A stretch of DNA of 64,000 bases from Tetrahymena thermophila SB210. Taxonomy: Eukaryota > Ciliophora > Oligohymenophorea > Hymenostomatida > Tetrahymenidae. Under the pieces are notes generated by a model. That model did not search any database. It was not told where the DNA came from and saw nothing but the letters and a program-made list of their open reading frames with translations. The DNA lies in NCBI RefSeq assembly GCF_000189635.1, contig NW_002476569.1:188727-252726 (forward strand), written 5' to 3'. Both the position numbers and the translations under genes were made by a program. Of the stretch, positions 11,955 to 24,149 are shown in pieces. The stretch's first letter is position 1, and every line of letters begins with the position of its first letter.

Positions 11955-12857
11955 ATGGGAACTTGCACTTCGTAATCTAAAAATTAGAGACTAGTTGAAA
12001 AAGCAAAGCGTGCCATTGAAAAAGAGGGCTACACCATTCTAGAAATTAAGGATGGCAAAACAACAGACAAAATTATCCCAAACAAGGTTGTTATAGTTTC
12101 CAAAGACAATAAAAAATATGCATTTAAAATCCGCTATTTCTAGAACGAGCTGGACAGTTAGGGTATTTCTGCTTAAGTGGGAATCCTTTGTGATTTAAAA
12201 CATCCCAATTTTGTCCACTTTTAAAGATATTTTATTCGCAATCATATGTTTTTCTTCTTGATGGATTACTATCCAGTAACTCTTCGTTCTTTGCTCTATG
12301 AAAGTAAATCAATAACTCAAGAGCATAAATATCGTTACGCTTTAGAGCTCGTTCAAGGTATCAATTTCGTTCATAGTCAAGGCCATACTCATCGCGAATT
12401 AAAGACTCAAAATATAATGATTTCTCCTGAAGACCGTATTATTATTTGCGAATTTGGACTTGAATTCGACTCTGATATACATAAAAAAAAGTAAGAAACT
12501 TCAAGCCTATCTGATAAGTGGTATTTAGCACCAGAAATTAACTAAAACACCGAATCAATCTATTACTAGCAATCAAAGCAAACAGACATTTGGGCAATAG
12601 GAGTCATAATAGCAGAAATATTCGGATTTAAATATGCGAGCGCTTTATCCTCTAATGAAGAGCTAGAAAGAATTAAGGCATCTCTGAGCTCTCAAGAATA
12701 TGCAAAATGTCTTGGCGAAATGGATTAAAGTGTACAATCAAAAGTAGTTCAAATGCTCAACTTAAACCCTGATAAAAGAGGAGACATCGCTGACTATCTG
12801 CCCTTCTTTGAAGAAAAGTACAATCAATTTAATCAAGGCATGCACCAAAATAATTGA
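11955..12857 (+). CDS. single-exon protein pseudokinase with N-terminal acylation motif
   Basis: One open frame of 301 codons (TAA/TAG as Gln; stop TGA) encodes a 300-aa protein-kinase fold. There is no Gly-rich loop. The ATP lysine is kept (YAFKIRYF, Lys58). The hinge and alpha-E region is FFLMDYYPVTLRSLLYE. The catalytic loop reads HRELKTQN (His146-Arg147-Glu148 instead of HRD) and the DFG position reads EFG (Glu166). A WYLAPE motif and DIWAIGVIIAEIF follow, matching the APE and F-helix. Both catalytic aspartates are therefore glutamates, and the P-loop is missing, which predicts a pseudokinase or very weak kinase. The N-terminus MGTCTS fits the myristoylation (Gly2) plus palmitoylation (Cys4) pattern, so membrane anchoring is likely. 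The gene uses more C/G-ending and CAA codons than its neighbours, suggesting good expression. Confidence 0.88.
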
Positions 12858-15352
12858 AAACAACATTTGCAAATAGTAGACTTAAATTAATCTTTCCATT
12901 ATTGTTTTAATTAAATAAATGCTTCAGCACAGCGCAAAGAAATTAGAAATAATAAATAAATATGCATAGAATAATAATAAATTTATATACAAACTTACAA
13001 GTAAAAATCTTATATTTTAAAATGGCATTATAACCAACCGATCAATATCATTCCATTACTTTTAACAACAATTAAAAACGAAATCCTTCAAAAAAATATC
13101 TATCACTCACTCAATTCACTCCTTTTACTCATTAAAGAAATTTGATGATTTTTTTAATGATTATTATTTAATTGCGAAGAACTCTGTTAGATTTTTGATT
13201 TCTAATAATGCATTCAGCATAAACATAATAACTCGCTAGAATTATTAATATAAAATAACAAGATCTTTTTGATCCTTTTAGCATTCTTGAATTAAAATAT
13301 AATTAATATCTTCTTTCTTTCCAATTTCTTTTCTCTCTCAATAATCGCTTCGCTTTTTGTAGAATTTCAAAGAAGATCAATTAAATAATAAAAGCATAAT
13401 TCAGCCTATTTTAAAGCAACTCGAAGAATCTCAGAAACAGCATAAAATTTACTACAAAGCAAACAAACAAACAGTGTTCCTTAATATAAAAAATAAATAA
13501 TTTACCTAGCGTTTACATAAAACTAATTTACTCTTTACAAAAACTAATTTCTATCTATCTATGAATAAATAAATAAATAAATATATCAGCTCAACTATTA
13601 AATTAAATTAATAATAAATTAATAATTATTTGTGTAGTCTTTTCCCTTCTCAATATTATTTATCAATCAATGATCGAACTCCAATCAAAGAATATAAATT
13701 AATTTGCAATATTAATAAATACTTGTTTTGATTATCTTTTATAAATTGATATTTATTTGAATCCTAATTTAATTTTTTTTAATAAAATACTCCAAAATCT
13801 AAAAATAAATTCAAATATTGCTGAATTATTTATTTTTTATCTTATCACTAATTAATTAATTATTCCATCAATACCTATAATTTAATTATTAAAATATCAT
13901 TTGTGGTTTTAATAAGATAGTTACTATGATTTTATAATATCTTGTTGAGTAATTAATTTAATTTGCGCCTGCCTTTATTAATATAGGACAAATAATATAT
14001 AATTAATTTTTGGGCATTTCGAAATTATTTTATTTGCAAAAAATTTGTAAAGTAAAAAATATTTGCTTCGTTGAAGATTTTTGAGTCACAAATAAAAATA
14101 CTCACATTAATTCTTTCATGAATTGATTTGCAAATATTTATTTGTTTAAATATTATTCCCCTTAATATATACATATATAACTATTCTATCTTGATATAAT
14201 TATCTTTATCACACACACATATATATATATATTCTATCTATAAATTAAAAATTTTATTTACTTGATGGATGGATTGGTTAGCTTTATTATTAAAAAGAAT
14301 AATTTTGTAAAAATTAATAAATCTTATATATTTTGCTATTTTAGTTTGATTAAAATAAAATAATACATTAACATTTTTTACAATAAGAGGAATAAAAATA
14401 AAAACCTACTTAACTAACAAAATATTTATTTGATTAGCAATATAAATATTTAAAAATAGCTAATAATAAGCAAAAGATCACATAAGTTTTATTGTTTATA
14501 TAATTTTACTAATATTGGTTCAGCATTTTATAATAATATTAATTATTTCTTTTCACACACTTATACTAAATTAGAACATTATATATTCAAGTTACTAATT
14601 ATACAGACAGAATATTCAAGTTAATTATCTTTAATACCTTGCTATAAATAAATATTGATTAAATTACTTATACTAAATATCATTTAATTAGTTCTATTTA
14701 CTAATTTAATAAGCAATTTTCTCTTTAAAGAAATAAATAAATAAATCATTAATGATATCACTTGAATTTTATTCTATTTTTTTAATTTAATTGTAAAATC
14801 ATTTTTTTAATTATTTAACTTTTCTTTAAGATTTAAATAAAAGATTAAAATTCAAAAGTTTAATTATGATAATTTAAATTAATAGCTAAGTTAGTTTACT
14901 TTTAAATCTAAAATATTTATTTCCTTGATTAAAAAATAAAATGGTCTATATATAGATCAATTAATATTAACTGTATTAGTTGAACATTCAAAGATGTTAA
15001 AGAGGTTGAGAAAATAGGGTATATTCTTAAGGTTAAAATTTTTTTTGATTTCAAACTTTTAAAAAATTTTTTTTCAACTTTATAAATTTCATGTAAAATG
15101 AATGATATTTTAATTAATATTTTGGAATAAGATTTTATTAATAGAAACACATGACTAAAGTCCATTCTCTTAAAAAAGTTAAGTTATTTATTTGCTATTT
15201 TTAATACTTATTAACATATTTATAATTATTGAAAAATAAAAAGAAAAGAAGAAACAAAAGAAATTAAAATTTTTCAAAACAAAATATAAATTCTTCACAT
15301 ATAATTTTTTTTGTATTTTAGAGTTACAAAATATAAAATTTAGTTTTTTTTA
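12858..15352. other. AT-rich intergenic region
   Basis: I see no supportable gene. A TGA-free frame over about 13,360-13,730 begins with coding-like residues but decays into repeats and has no convincing start. From about 14,110 on, the sequence is the left copy of a segmental duplication shared with about 22,200-23,400. Confidence 0.45.
14110..15340. repeat. segmental duplication, copy 1 (3' flank of S1)
   Basis: The block beginning CATGAATTGATTTGCAA and containing ACATATATAACTATTCTATC, TTTTAGTTTGATTAAAATAA and AATATTCAAGTTA recurs at about 22,200-23,400 with the same order of phrases, and both lie just downstream (3') of a secreted-protein gene (S1 and S3). The last about 250 bp, from AATAAGATTTTATTAA through AAAAAAGTTAAG, is found behind every S gene in the window (also near 17,100, 20,920 and 25,470). 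Confidence 0.75.
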
Positions 15353-15844
15353 TCACTTACGATTTTTGATCTCACTTATGATTTCAGATCTTGTTGAATG
15401 ATCTATTCTATCAATTTCTATTTTCAATGTATTAAACGAATTACGAAAATCAACGCAAGCTTTAGCAGATTTCATTTTATTAGCCAATTTATCTTTAGGT
15501 GGTAAAAAGCATAGTAATATTCTTTTGGAAAATGTCCTTGGAGGAATTTCATCAGTTTCATAGCTTACATAAAAAACGTAAATAGAAGATTATTTTTACT
15601 CTTCGTTCAAAACTATTTCATAAATATCTTGCTCAGTTGAGTATGTTTCTACTAATTCAATGTCATAATCTAATCCTTACTTAATTTTGAAGCCTGATAT
15701 TCTATTACTATTAAGATCTATTACCGCCTCTTTTACTTTTTCATCTATTTTTACTGCTTGTCTTGATCTCAATGTTTTTGACTCAACAAGATTTAGAATA
15801 CTTAAAAAACAAGAAATAAGTATTAATTTTGTGAATATAGACAT
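15353..15844 (-). CDS. small secreted protein S1
   Basis: An intronless 163-aa frame on the minus strand, ATG at 15842-15844, stop TGA. The N-terminus MSIFTKLILISCFLSILNLV is a clear signal peptide, followed by ESKTLRSRQ. The mature part is acidic/basic mixed, with IELVETYSTEQDIYE and SSIYVFYVSYE in the middle and three Cys. It is the most divergent of four paralogs: the signal peptide and the VETY...D-I-.E core align with S2-S4, while the last about 50 residues (from about LCFLPPKDK) do not. I recognise no known domain. The gene diverges from a broken T-family relic starting 832 bp away. Secretion is predicted from the signal peptide; function is unknown. Confidence 0.8.
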
Positions 15845-16049
15845 TATTTTATTATTATGTTCTTTGCTTTTTTTCTTCCTCTGAAATTAGTTATTTAAAT
15901 ATGTTTTTCTTTAAAATTAATTATGTTTTTTTCAAAATCAAGGCATTCGTTTATTTATCAAACAAACAAATAAGCAATTGAATTTTAAAAGGGAATTTTT
16001 TAAATAATCAACAAGTTATTATTTTTTTCTTTCAAAAATATATTTAATG

Positions 16050-16087
16050 TCTTTCTATTTTTTAAGAAACGGATAAAACAAAAACGG
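16050..16087 (-). promoter_or_regulatory. conserved upstream motif of S1
   Basis: The + strand phrase TCTTTCTATTTTTTAAGAAA followed by CGGATAAAAC lies 206 bp upstream of the S1 start. A nearly identical phrase sits 218-243 bp upstream of S2, S3 and S4, although the sequence on either side has diverged, so it is a candidate shared promoter or enhancer element. Confidence 0.5.
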
Positions 16088-16675
16088 CAGTTAATAATTT
16101 TAAGTAATTTTAAAAATAATATTTTGTTTAGATAATTATAACATTTAACTTATCGTTATTTTTATTAATATATTAACATCTACCTTATTATTATTTTTTA
16201 TTTAAATACATATTATTTCAAATGATTTTAAATATTAAAATTTTAATTGTTTAAAATTATAAATCATTTTTAAAACTATTCTGATTAATTGAATGTAATG
16301 AATTTAAGTTATATATATATATAAATAAATAAATTATTACTAAGAAATTTGTTAACTATTTTTATTTAACTACCAATTTTTACTAATGGAATTTGTTTTT
16401 CAAAATATTATGTTTATTAAATATAAAAATAAATCAATGAATAAATTTATTTATGATTTTAAAATTAATATTTTTTAAGATAATTTCATTTAACTTTTTG
16501 GAATTTGTTTTTGAAAACTTTATGTATCATGATTTTAATATAAATTCTATCTCTTCTTTGAACTTTTATATTGTTTTAGTTTATTATTTATTAAATATCT
16601 AAGACTTTATGCTTATTTAATAAGGATGTTAAAGAATATTATTAAAAGTAGAAGTTATAAAGAATTAGCATAAAT

Positions 16676-16965
16676 ATGAATTTTCTTATTTTAGATTTGT
16701 TTTCATAACCTTTTAACATTTATCTTCTTAAAAATTAAGTTAAAAAAAGGAAAAATTCTTGGAGCTTTTTTTTCGATTGGTATTTAGGGAATAGCAAGAG
16801 CTTATTTGCTTACCTTACGAAGCAATTTGTTAATAGTAAATATGATACAATTTTTGATCATAGACGCTTGTCATTAATTATTTGACCAAAGTTAATTTTC
16901 AAGAAGATTTAATAGATTTCAAATTTGAATATGATCACAATTTAAGCATTTTTCTCTTAAAAATG
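16676..16965 (+). pseudogene. relic of the N-terminus of the T (two-pass membrane) family
   Basis: The start MNFLILDLFSQPFNIYL... and the following KKGKILGAFFSIGI match residues 1-40 of genes TA and TB (MDFLRLDLFSQPFNFYF; KKGSIFGAFISVGI). Downstream, pieces equivalent to FVTDG, QEDLMAF and FEYDHNLSI are still recognisable at the DNA level, but the frame is lost after the first transmembrane segment and similarity ends near the LSI phrase. The remaining about 590 codons of the family are absent. It stands divergently beside S1, as TB stands beside S4. Confidence 0.8.
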
Positions 16966-17039
16966 TTTTAATTTTTTATTAATTTTTAAAATAAAACACC
17001 TAAATTTAAATAATTATTGACTTCTAACTTTTCAAAACA

Positions 17040-17400
17040 TTTTTCCAATTTTATAAATTTCACAAGATGCTAAAATTATGTTTTAGTTAGTATTTGAGAA
17101 AAAGATTTTATTAAAAGAAAAATTGATGACTATCATCCTTTTCTCTTAAAAAAGTTAAGGTATTTGTTATTTCAAATATTTATTAACTTATCTATAATTA
17201 TTAAAAAATAAAAAGAAAGGAAGTAACAAGGGAAATTTAATATTTTCTTTTTAATAATAAATTCTTCAGAAATATTTTTTTTTGTATTTAAGATTAAAAA
17301 AACAGAAAATTTAGTTTATTTTTATATATTAAACCATATTTTATACAAAAGGATCTTTAATTTGAAAGTTTTTATATCTCATGTATTATATATATCCACT
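17040..17400. repeat. relic 3' flank of a lost fifth S gene
   Basis: The block AGATTTTATTAAAAG ... AAAAAAGTTAAGGTATTTG ... AATAAATTCTTCA is the same 3' flank that follows S1-S4. It is followed by AACCATATTTTATACAAAA and ATCTTTAATTT, which match the stretch just 3' of the S4 coding end (about 25,690-25,720). No S coding sequence follows. Instead the sequence joins DNA equivalent to the TB upstream region. An S gene appears to have been deleted here. Confidence 0.65.
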
Positions 17401-17409
17401 AAGTATATT

Positions 17410-18421
17410 TTTTGTTATGAAAAGTAAATTTTTATATAAATTAACAATAGATTTACAAATGTTAACAATAATAATTAATTAATTATTATTTATTTAAATT
17501 GTAAATAATATCTTCAAGATATCTAATAAAAAATACAAAAAAACTATGCAATTAGGAATAATTTTCTATATTTAGTAATAAACGTTTAATAAAACATAAA
17601 ACTTACTTTGATTGAATAATTAATTAATCTTAATTCTAAGAATTTTGTAGTTCGTAAATTCTAGTAAATCTAATAAACTTTGAAAATTTTTGCTCAAAAC
17701 TTAAATATTTTTTTATGTCACAATAACTAATTTTCATTTAATATATCAGAAAACAAATTTTGGTTTTATAAATAATCTTTGATTTTATTATTCTTTGTTC
17801 TAAATGTTATTTAAATAATCGCAAATAATTAGCTATGGTTATTTTTTATTATAGTAAAAAAGTGCTGTTATTTGTAAAAAAAATAAAAATCAATAAATAT
17901 CAAGAATGATGTAATAAATTATTACTGGTTTCAATTCTGAATATAATAGAGATAGGTTTTTAATAAAAATAAATCAAAAAGTAGTTTCTAAATAGTGTTT
18001 AGTACTTTAATATTATTTAAAGTTTAAATATATTAAGAATAGTAAAAGATTTAATTAATAAAGTTTATATTAAAGGAAAATAAATTTTTAAAGCATTTGC
18101 ACAAGAGAAAATTGTCATTAATTTGTTTAAATGATAAAAAGATCAAAGAAATTTTAAATGATTTTTGTTAATCTTTTACATTTAATGAATTGATAATAGT
18201 ATTATTAAAGATTAACTAATAAAATAAATTATTTTGCATAATAATTCCCTTTAAATTTAGTTAAGTTTTTCATTTCACTGTGTTTTTAAACATTTAATTT
18301 ATTTTTTACTAAAAAGTATTAAGCAATTTTTTTTAATAATTATTAAATAATTACAAACATAAACAAAAAGTAAAGATTATTTAAATAATAAGTAGAAGTA
18401 AATAAGTAAGTAAATATAAAT
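17410..18421. repeat. duplicated upstream region of TA (matches 26,930-27,963)
   Basis: About 1 kb immediately 5' of TA is collinear with about 1 kb 5' of TB. Shared phrases include TTTTTTGTTATGA, ATATCTAATAAAAAATACAA, AATTAATTAATCTTAATTC and, next to the start, AAAAAGTAAAGATTATTTAA and ATAAGTAGAAGTAA. It should contain the TA promoter. No coding frame is seen. Confidence 0.75.
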
Positions 18422-20592
18422 ATGGATTTTCTTAGGTTAGATTTATTTTCGTAACCCTTTAACTTTTATTTTAGTAACAATTAGATCAAAAAAGGTTCTA
18501 TCTTTGGAGCATTTATTTCTGTCGGGATATTGGCAGCAGCTGTTGCTTACTTTGCTTACCTGACTATGCAGTTTATTGATAATAAATTTGAACCAACTTT
18601 TAGATCATAGACTTTTGTCACTGATGGCTAAACATAAATTAGCTTTTAAGAAGATCTGATGGCATTCAGGTTTGAATATGATCATAATTTAAGTATTGAT
18701 GAATACTAAGAGAAATTAAATAAAACCTTCCTTGTGACCTTAGCATATTATGTTGATTTTAATCATGATACCTATTACCCAACACAATTAGATATAATCT
18801 AATGCTCAAATCCAGAATTGTATGGCTTTAACTGCATTGATTTTTCTAAAATATCTGACAAATAGCTATTGTTGAACAACAAAGAAGATATTTTCAGTTA
18901 AATTTAGTTGCTAGTTTATGATTGCTATGCCACTGATTATCTCAAAACTACAATTCCTTCTAATTGTGCAGACAAATAAGATATAATAAAGCTTGTTAAC
19001 GGCGATTATGCAGGATTAAATTTAAGATTGTATACTTCTTAGTACAATATCACTTCTAAGCAAAACCAAGTAAATTTTAGAAAAGCATTTATTTACTCAG
19101 AATCTGATTAATTTGTTTTTATCACATAAAACATTCAAAATTAAGTAACTAAAGTTTAGTAGGGATTTGTGTTTCAATCTTAAAATGAATATTAAGGACC
19201 TATTTAATATAATTAACTGTATTAAATATTTACTAATCAAAATTATTAACCATATATTGAAGTGAATTTACAAATGGATGAATTAGTTTCAGAAATTTAA
19301 ATCCAATTCCCTAGTTTTGTCCAAGTTTTAGTTCTAGTAAACAATTTGATTGTCTGGATGGTCACTCTAGGATACTTATTCAAAATTTATTCTCAAAAAC
19401 TAATACAAAGAGATCTGTTTTATGTCTTTTTACAATCTATGTATCAAGACACTTATGAGTAGAACTTGAAAAAAAATAAGCTATTTAATCTAAGTGATGA
19501 ATGCAAAGATACAGAGATAAATAATGAATTTTTAATTGAATAGTAAATAAATTACTAATAAAAGAAAAAAAAAGATATTTAAATTCCTTTATTTATGACT
19601 AAATCAAGACAATATGTTGAGTAAAGCTAATAAAATGATTTGGTTGACTATCAAGAAAAATCCAAATTCTCAAAAGAATTAACTAATATCAAAAACACGT
19701 AATCTTGCGAAATATTAAGAACACAATAACCAAACTTTAATTTTGAATAGAGTATACAGAAAAATTTAATACAAACGAAAAAGTCTAAATTAAACCAACA
19801 AATTAGAAACGCATGTTCAAATTAGGATAAATAAACATGCTCTAGCTTAGAGTCTTAATTTCACTAATCTACATTAAGAAATTAATGTGAAACAAAACAA
19901 AGCGCTTTTATTCCAAAGCTAAATAAAACTTAATATTTAAAAAGCAACTGTAAAAATATTGAGTATTATGCATCTAAGATTAAAGCTATTTAAGATAAAA
20001 AAATATTGAATGATGCAAAATCCCTTTTTTTTAAAAAAAAGTAAGATTTCTTTTAAAAAATTAATATTAAACCCTTTATTTAATTAGACGAACACGCCTT
20101 TTATAATTATTTGATCTAAAAAGATTATGTAAGAAGAAAGAAATTGATGAAGATTATTATAACTAGCAATAAAAAATAGCAAAAAAAGGAATAGAAAGAT
20201 AAGTCTACAAAAGCATGTAAATTCTAGAGCTATACAAAGATTTGATATTTATCAAGAAGTCTATTATGGTGCTACTCAAAAAAGATTAAATAGCAGCCTT
20301 ATAACTAGTGGGATATTCTCAAGATAACCTAATTTAGTAAGGAAATAATATGCATAAAGCATAAAATCAATGTAAAGTTTTTAATTCTAATTTGATTTTG
20401 AAGTTATTTTTTTTTTAAATAAATAAATTAATAGATAATTAGCATGTTTAAAAGAATTATTTTGAGTAGAGATTTGAACTATTGAATTCATAAGAATTGT
20501 AAAGTGAGTACATCAAAAAATTTATTAAGAAATGTTAGTCAGGCTAAAATTTAGACTAAGTAGATTAAAGAATATATTCTTCCATTTTATGA
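18422..20592 (+). CDS. two-pass membrane protein TA (686 aa), ciliate-specific family
   Basis: Exons 18422-20040, 20088-20371 and 20435-20592 sum to 2061 nt (686 aa). Introns are 47 nt (GTAAGATTTC...AATTAG) and 63 nt (GTAAAG...AATAG). Without them the frame hits TGA at 20245. After a conserved start (MDFLRLDLFSQPFNFYF), transmembrane 1 lies at about 27-49 (GAFISVGILAAAVAYFAYL). An extracellular/lumenal domain of about 245 residues with four Cys follows, then transmembrane 2 at about 299-322 (VLVLVNNLIVWMVTLGYLF) and a basic, Gln/Lys/Asn-rich cytoplasmic tail. The tail ends in better-ordered segments (QILELYKDLIFIKKSIMVLL, AALQLVGYSQDNL, FEQRFELLNSQELQSEYIKK). The pattern fits a large family of predicted transmembrane proteins in Tetrahymena whose function I do not know. 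It is convergent with S2 and nearly identical to TB. Confidence 0.85.
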
Positions 20593-21143
20593 AATGTTTA
20601 GAATTCAAGAATTTATTTTTATAAATAAGTTTATGTGTTATTCTTTTTATTAAGTTATCAATTAATTTAAAATAAATGAAATATTATTTTAATATTTAGG
20701 TGAAATTTTTTAATTATTTTTTATAATTAATATCAATTTAATAATTTTTGATTAAGTAACTATTGCTGTTCCTGTATTTCAAATGATTATAAAATTATTC
20801 AAGATGATTTTTGTTCTCCAACTAATTTATCTTCTTTATATTATATAATAGGAAAAGTGTCCTCTAGCATTAATTTTTTTTAAATCAAAATTGTTTTCGT
20901 TCATGAATTTGTAAGAATAAGATTTTATCAAAAGAAGAATAAATTTCTTCCCATACTCTTAAAAAAGTTAAGGTATTTGTTATTTTAAATATTTATTTAT
21001 TTACTTATTTATTTATTATTATTGAAAAAGTAATAAGAAAAGAAGAAACAAAGAAAATTTAATATTTTCAAAACAAATAATAAATTCTTCACACATAATT
21101 ATCTGTATTTTAGAGTTACAAAGTTAAAAATTTAGTATTTTTA
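20593..21143. other. convergent spacer between TA and S2
   Basis: This holds the TA 3' flank and the S-type 3' flank block (about 20,920-21,130, with AAAAAAGTTAAGGTATTTG). No gene is seen. Confidence 0.5.
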
Positions 21144-21635
21144 TCAAAAAAACCAAGGTTAAGGCATCAAAGCTACGATACCCTCTTTTTCAAATCCACT
21201 AAAATCATTAAATTTTTAAGTTTTCGCATAATAGTGACTTTTAAAAATAGCGAAAGCTTTTTCCCATCTAACTGATTTAGCACCTTAATCTGCTGGAGAT
21301 ATATAGCATAATATTGTTCTATCGATAGTCATCTATTAAGTGGCTTCAATTTCATAGCTTACGTTTATCATGTAAATCGAAGATTTATCTTAGTCTTAGG
21401 CCAAAAGTATTTCGAAAATGTCTTCCTCAACTGGGTATGTTTCTACTAATTCAATTCCATCTTAAGCTGCAGGTTAAATTTTAAGGCCTGATATTCTATA
21501 TTAATCAAGATCACTTACCGCGTCTTTTATTCTTTAATCAATATATGCGTCTATGTTTCTCAATTTTTTTGACTCAACAAGATTTAGAATGCATAAAAAA
21601 CAAGAAATAAGTATTAATTTTGTTAAGATAGACAT
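21144..21635 (-). CDS. small secreted protein S2
   Basis: An intronless 163-aa frame on the minus strand, ATG at 21633-21635, stop TGA. The signal peptide MSILTKLILISCFLCILNLV is followed by ESKKLRNIDAYIDQRIKDA. The core reads RISGLKIQPAAQDGIELVE, TYPVEEDIFEILLAQDQDK and SSIYMINVSYE. The C-terminus differs completely from S1 and ends in MPQPWFF. It is very close to S3 (mostly conservative replacements). No recognised domain. The Leu/Ile/Cys-rich signal peptide, lack of other hydrophobic segments and small size predict a soluble secreted protein. Confidence 0.82.
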
Positions 21636-21866
21636 TGTTTAATTATAAAGTATGCCCTTTTCTTATTTTCTTCCTCTCAAATTAGTTATTTAAATTTTTT
21701 TTCACTTAAAATTAATTATGTTTTTCAAAATCAAAAATGCATTTTTCAAAATCAAAGGCATTCATTCATTTTTTTATCTAAATAAATAAACACTTGAAAT
21801 TTAAAGCCAAATTTTTTTAATAATGATCTTCACCATTCTTTTTTTAAAAAACTGAATTGGTTAATA

Positions 21867-21903
21867 TCTTTCTATCTTTTAATAAACGGATAAAACGAAA
21901 ATA
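21867..21903 (-). promoter_or_regulatory. conserved upstream motif of S2
   Basis: The phrase TCTTTCTATCTTTTAATAAA followed by CGGATAAAACGAAAA (+ strand) lies 232 bp upstream of the S2 start. It is the same element found 206-243 bp before S1, S3 and S4. Confidence 0.55.
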
Positions 21904-22102
21904 ACAGATAACAATTTTAAGTATATTTAAAAAATATTTTATTAAGATAATTATTATATTTAATTTAACTAATTGTTATATTTATTCATCTATTAATATC
22001 CATTTTAATAGATTTTATTTTAAAATCTTAACTACTTCTAGTGATTTTTATATTAAAATTTTGGATGTTTGTTTTAGGCTGTCTATCTCTGTATATCTAA
22101 AC

Positions 22103-22151
22103 GTCTAATTAAAATCTAGTGGTATGGCAACCTTATAGATATTAATTAGAC
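22103..22151. other. nested inverted-repeat element, copy 1
   Basis: Outer arms GTCTAATTAA / TTAATTAGAC (10 bp, perfect) enclose TCTA / TAGA and then GGT / ACC around a 6-nt loop, so the whole 49 bp folds as one interrupted hairpin. A second copy sits at the same place upstream of S3. It could be the end of a small MITE-like element or a structured transcript; the sequence does not decide. Confidence 0.55.
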
Positions 22152-22194
22152 TAGGTTTTTAAATAAAAAATATTTTTTTTAAATAATTATCTTT

Positions 22195-23410
22195 TTAGGA
22201 TTCATTCATGAATTAATTTGCAATTATTTATTAATTTAAATATTCTACCCCTTCTTAAATACATATATAACAATTCTATCTTGATATTATTTTTATCACA
22301 AAAAAGGATAGATAAATATTCTATCAATAAATTAAAAAAGTTTGTTTATTTGATGAACTGGTTAACTTTATTAATAAAAAAAATAATTTTAATAAAATTA
22401 AAAAATCAGATTTTCCTATTTTAGTTTGACTAAAATAAAATAATCCATTAACATTTTTACAAGAAAAAGAATAAAAACCGACATAATTTAAAAAATATTA
22501 GATTAGCAATATAAATATTTAAAATTGTTAATAATACGCAAAAGGTTATATAAGTTGTTATTGTTTATATAATTTATAAACATTGATTGATTGATACAGT
22601 ATTTTATAATAATATTAATTATTTCTTTTCAGTCAAAAATCTTTTTCTAAATTAGAACATTAAATATTCAAGTTACTGATTATACAAGGCAGAATATTCA
22701 AGATAATTATTTTCATACCTTGCAATAAATATTGATTAATTTGCATATACTAAAATATTATTTAATTATTTATTTATATTTATTAATTTCATAAGCAGTT
22801 TTGTCTTTAAATAAATAATTAATGATACCACTTGAAATATTATTCTATTTTTTATTTAATTGTAAAATCATTTTTTTAACATGTATCTTCAGTGAATTAA
22901 AATAATTGAAAAGAAAAAAAATTAAAGCAAATAAACTATAAATTACTTGGTATTATCATCCAAATTAAAAATGATAAACTTAATTGAATTATTTAACTTT
23001 TCTTATAGGTTTAAATTAAAAATCAAAAGTTTAATTATGATAATATAAATTAATCGCTCTTCTTAGTTTTTTTAAATCTAAAAAAAATATATGATCTATA
23101 TAAATCAATTAATATCCACTGTATTAGATAAACATTCGACTAGGTTGCGGACAACAAAATATTGACAAGGCGATTTTAGTTAAGAATAAGATTTTATTAA
23201 AAGCAGAGTGACTTTCTTCACATATTCTTAAACAAGTTAAGGTATTTGTTATTTTAAATATTTATTTATTTACTTATTTATTTATTATTATTGAAAAAGT
23301 AATAAGAAAAGAAGAAACAAAGAAGATTTAATATTTTCAAAACAAATAATAAATTCTTCACACATAATTAACAGTATTTTAGAGTTAAAAAATTAAAAAT
23401 TTAGTATTTT
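22195..23410. repeat. segmental duplication, copy 2 (3' flank of S3)
   Basis: This is collinear with about 14,110-15,340. It contains CATGAATTAATTTGCAAT, ACATATATAACAATTCTATC, TTTTAGTTTGACTAAAATAA and the common S 3' flank block ending at AAATTCTTCACACATAATTA. No supportable gene lies inside it. Confidence 0.75.
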
Positions 23411-23412
23411 TA

Positions 23413-23907
23413 TCAAAAAAACCAAGGTTAAGGCATCTAACCCATGATAGTCTCTTTTTCAAATCCACTAAAATCATTAAATTATTAAGTAGTTGAATAA
23501 AAGTGACTTTTAAAAATAGAGAAAGCTTTTTCCCATATAATTGATTTAACACCTTTATCTGCTGGAGATATATAGCATAATATTACTCTATCGATAGTCA
23601 TCTTTTAAGTGGTTTCAATTTCATAGCTTACGTTTATCATGTAAATCGAAGATTTATCTTAGTCTTAGGCCAAAAGTATTTCGAAAATGTCTTCCTCAAC
23701 TGGGTATGTTTCTACTAATTCAATTCCATCTTAAGCTGCAGGTTAAATTTTAAGGCCTGATATTCTATAATTAGCAAGATCACTTACTGCGTCTTTTATT
23801 CTTTAATCTATATATGCGTCTATGTTTCTCAATTTTTTTGACTCAACAAGATTTAGAAGAATGCATAAAAAACAAGAAATAAGTATTAATTTTGTTAAGA
23901 TAGACAT
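23413..23907 (-). CDS. small secreted protein S3
   Basis: An intronless 164-aa frame on the minus strand, ATG at 23905-23907. It is the closest paralog of S2, differing by one extra Leu in the signal peptide (MSILTKLILISCFLCILLNL), a few replacements (for example LANYRISG for LDQYRISG, ETTQKMT for EATQQMT) and the same C-terminal MPQPWFF. The duplication with S2 extends about 550 bp upstream, including the shared motif and the nested inverted repeat. Predicted soluble and secreted; function unknown. Confidence 0.82.
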
Positions 23908-24149
23908 TATTTAATTATTATGTATGCCCTTTTCTTATTTTCTTCCTCTTAATTAGTTATTTAAATTTTTTTTTCACTTAAAATTGATTATGTTTTTCAA
24001 AATCAAAAATGAATTTTTAAAAATCAAAAGGCATTCATTCATTTTTTTATCTAAATAAATAAACACTTGAAATTTAAAGCCAAATTTTTTTAAAATAATG
24101 ATTATCATAATCATCATTCTTTTTTTAAAAAACACCGAATTGATTAATA

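Noticed and set aside
13359-13730. TGA-free + frame starting FKEDQLNNKSIIQPIL
   Set aside because: The first 35 codons look coding-like and follow a pyrimidine-rich stretch ending in AG, but no start or upstream exon could be found and the rest decays into AAAT-type repeats.
15687-15884. Standard-code + strand ORFs over S1, S4, TB and the giant genes
   Set aside because: They are antisense or internal pieces of real genes that appear only because TAA/TAG were read as stops.
20245-20245. Apparent stop and frame change near the 3' end of TA (and the matching place in TB)
   Set aside because: Both are removed by a GTAAG..TTAG intron at 20041-20087 (29583-29631 in TB), after which both genes have the same 2061-nt coding length.
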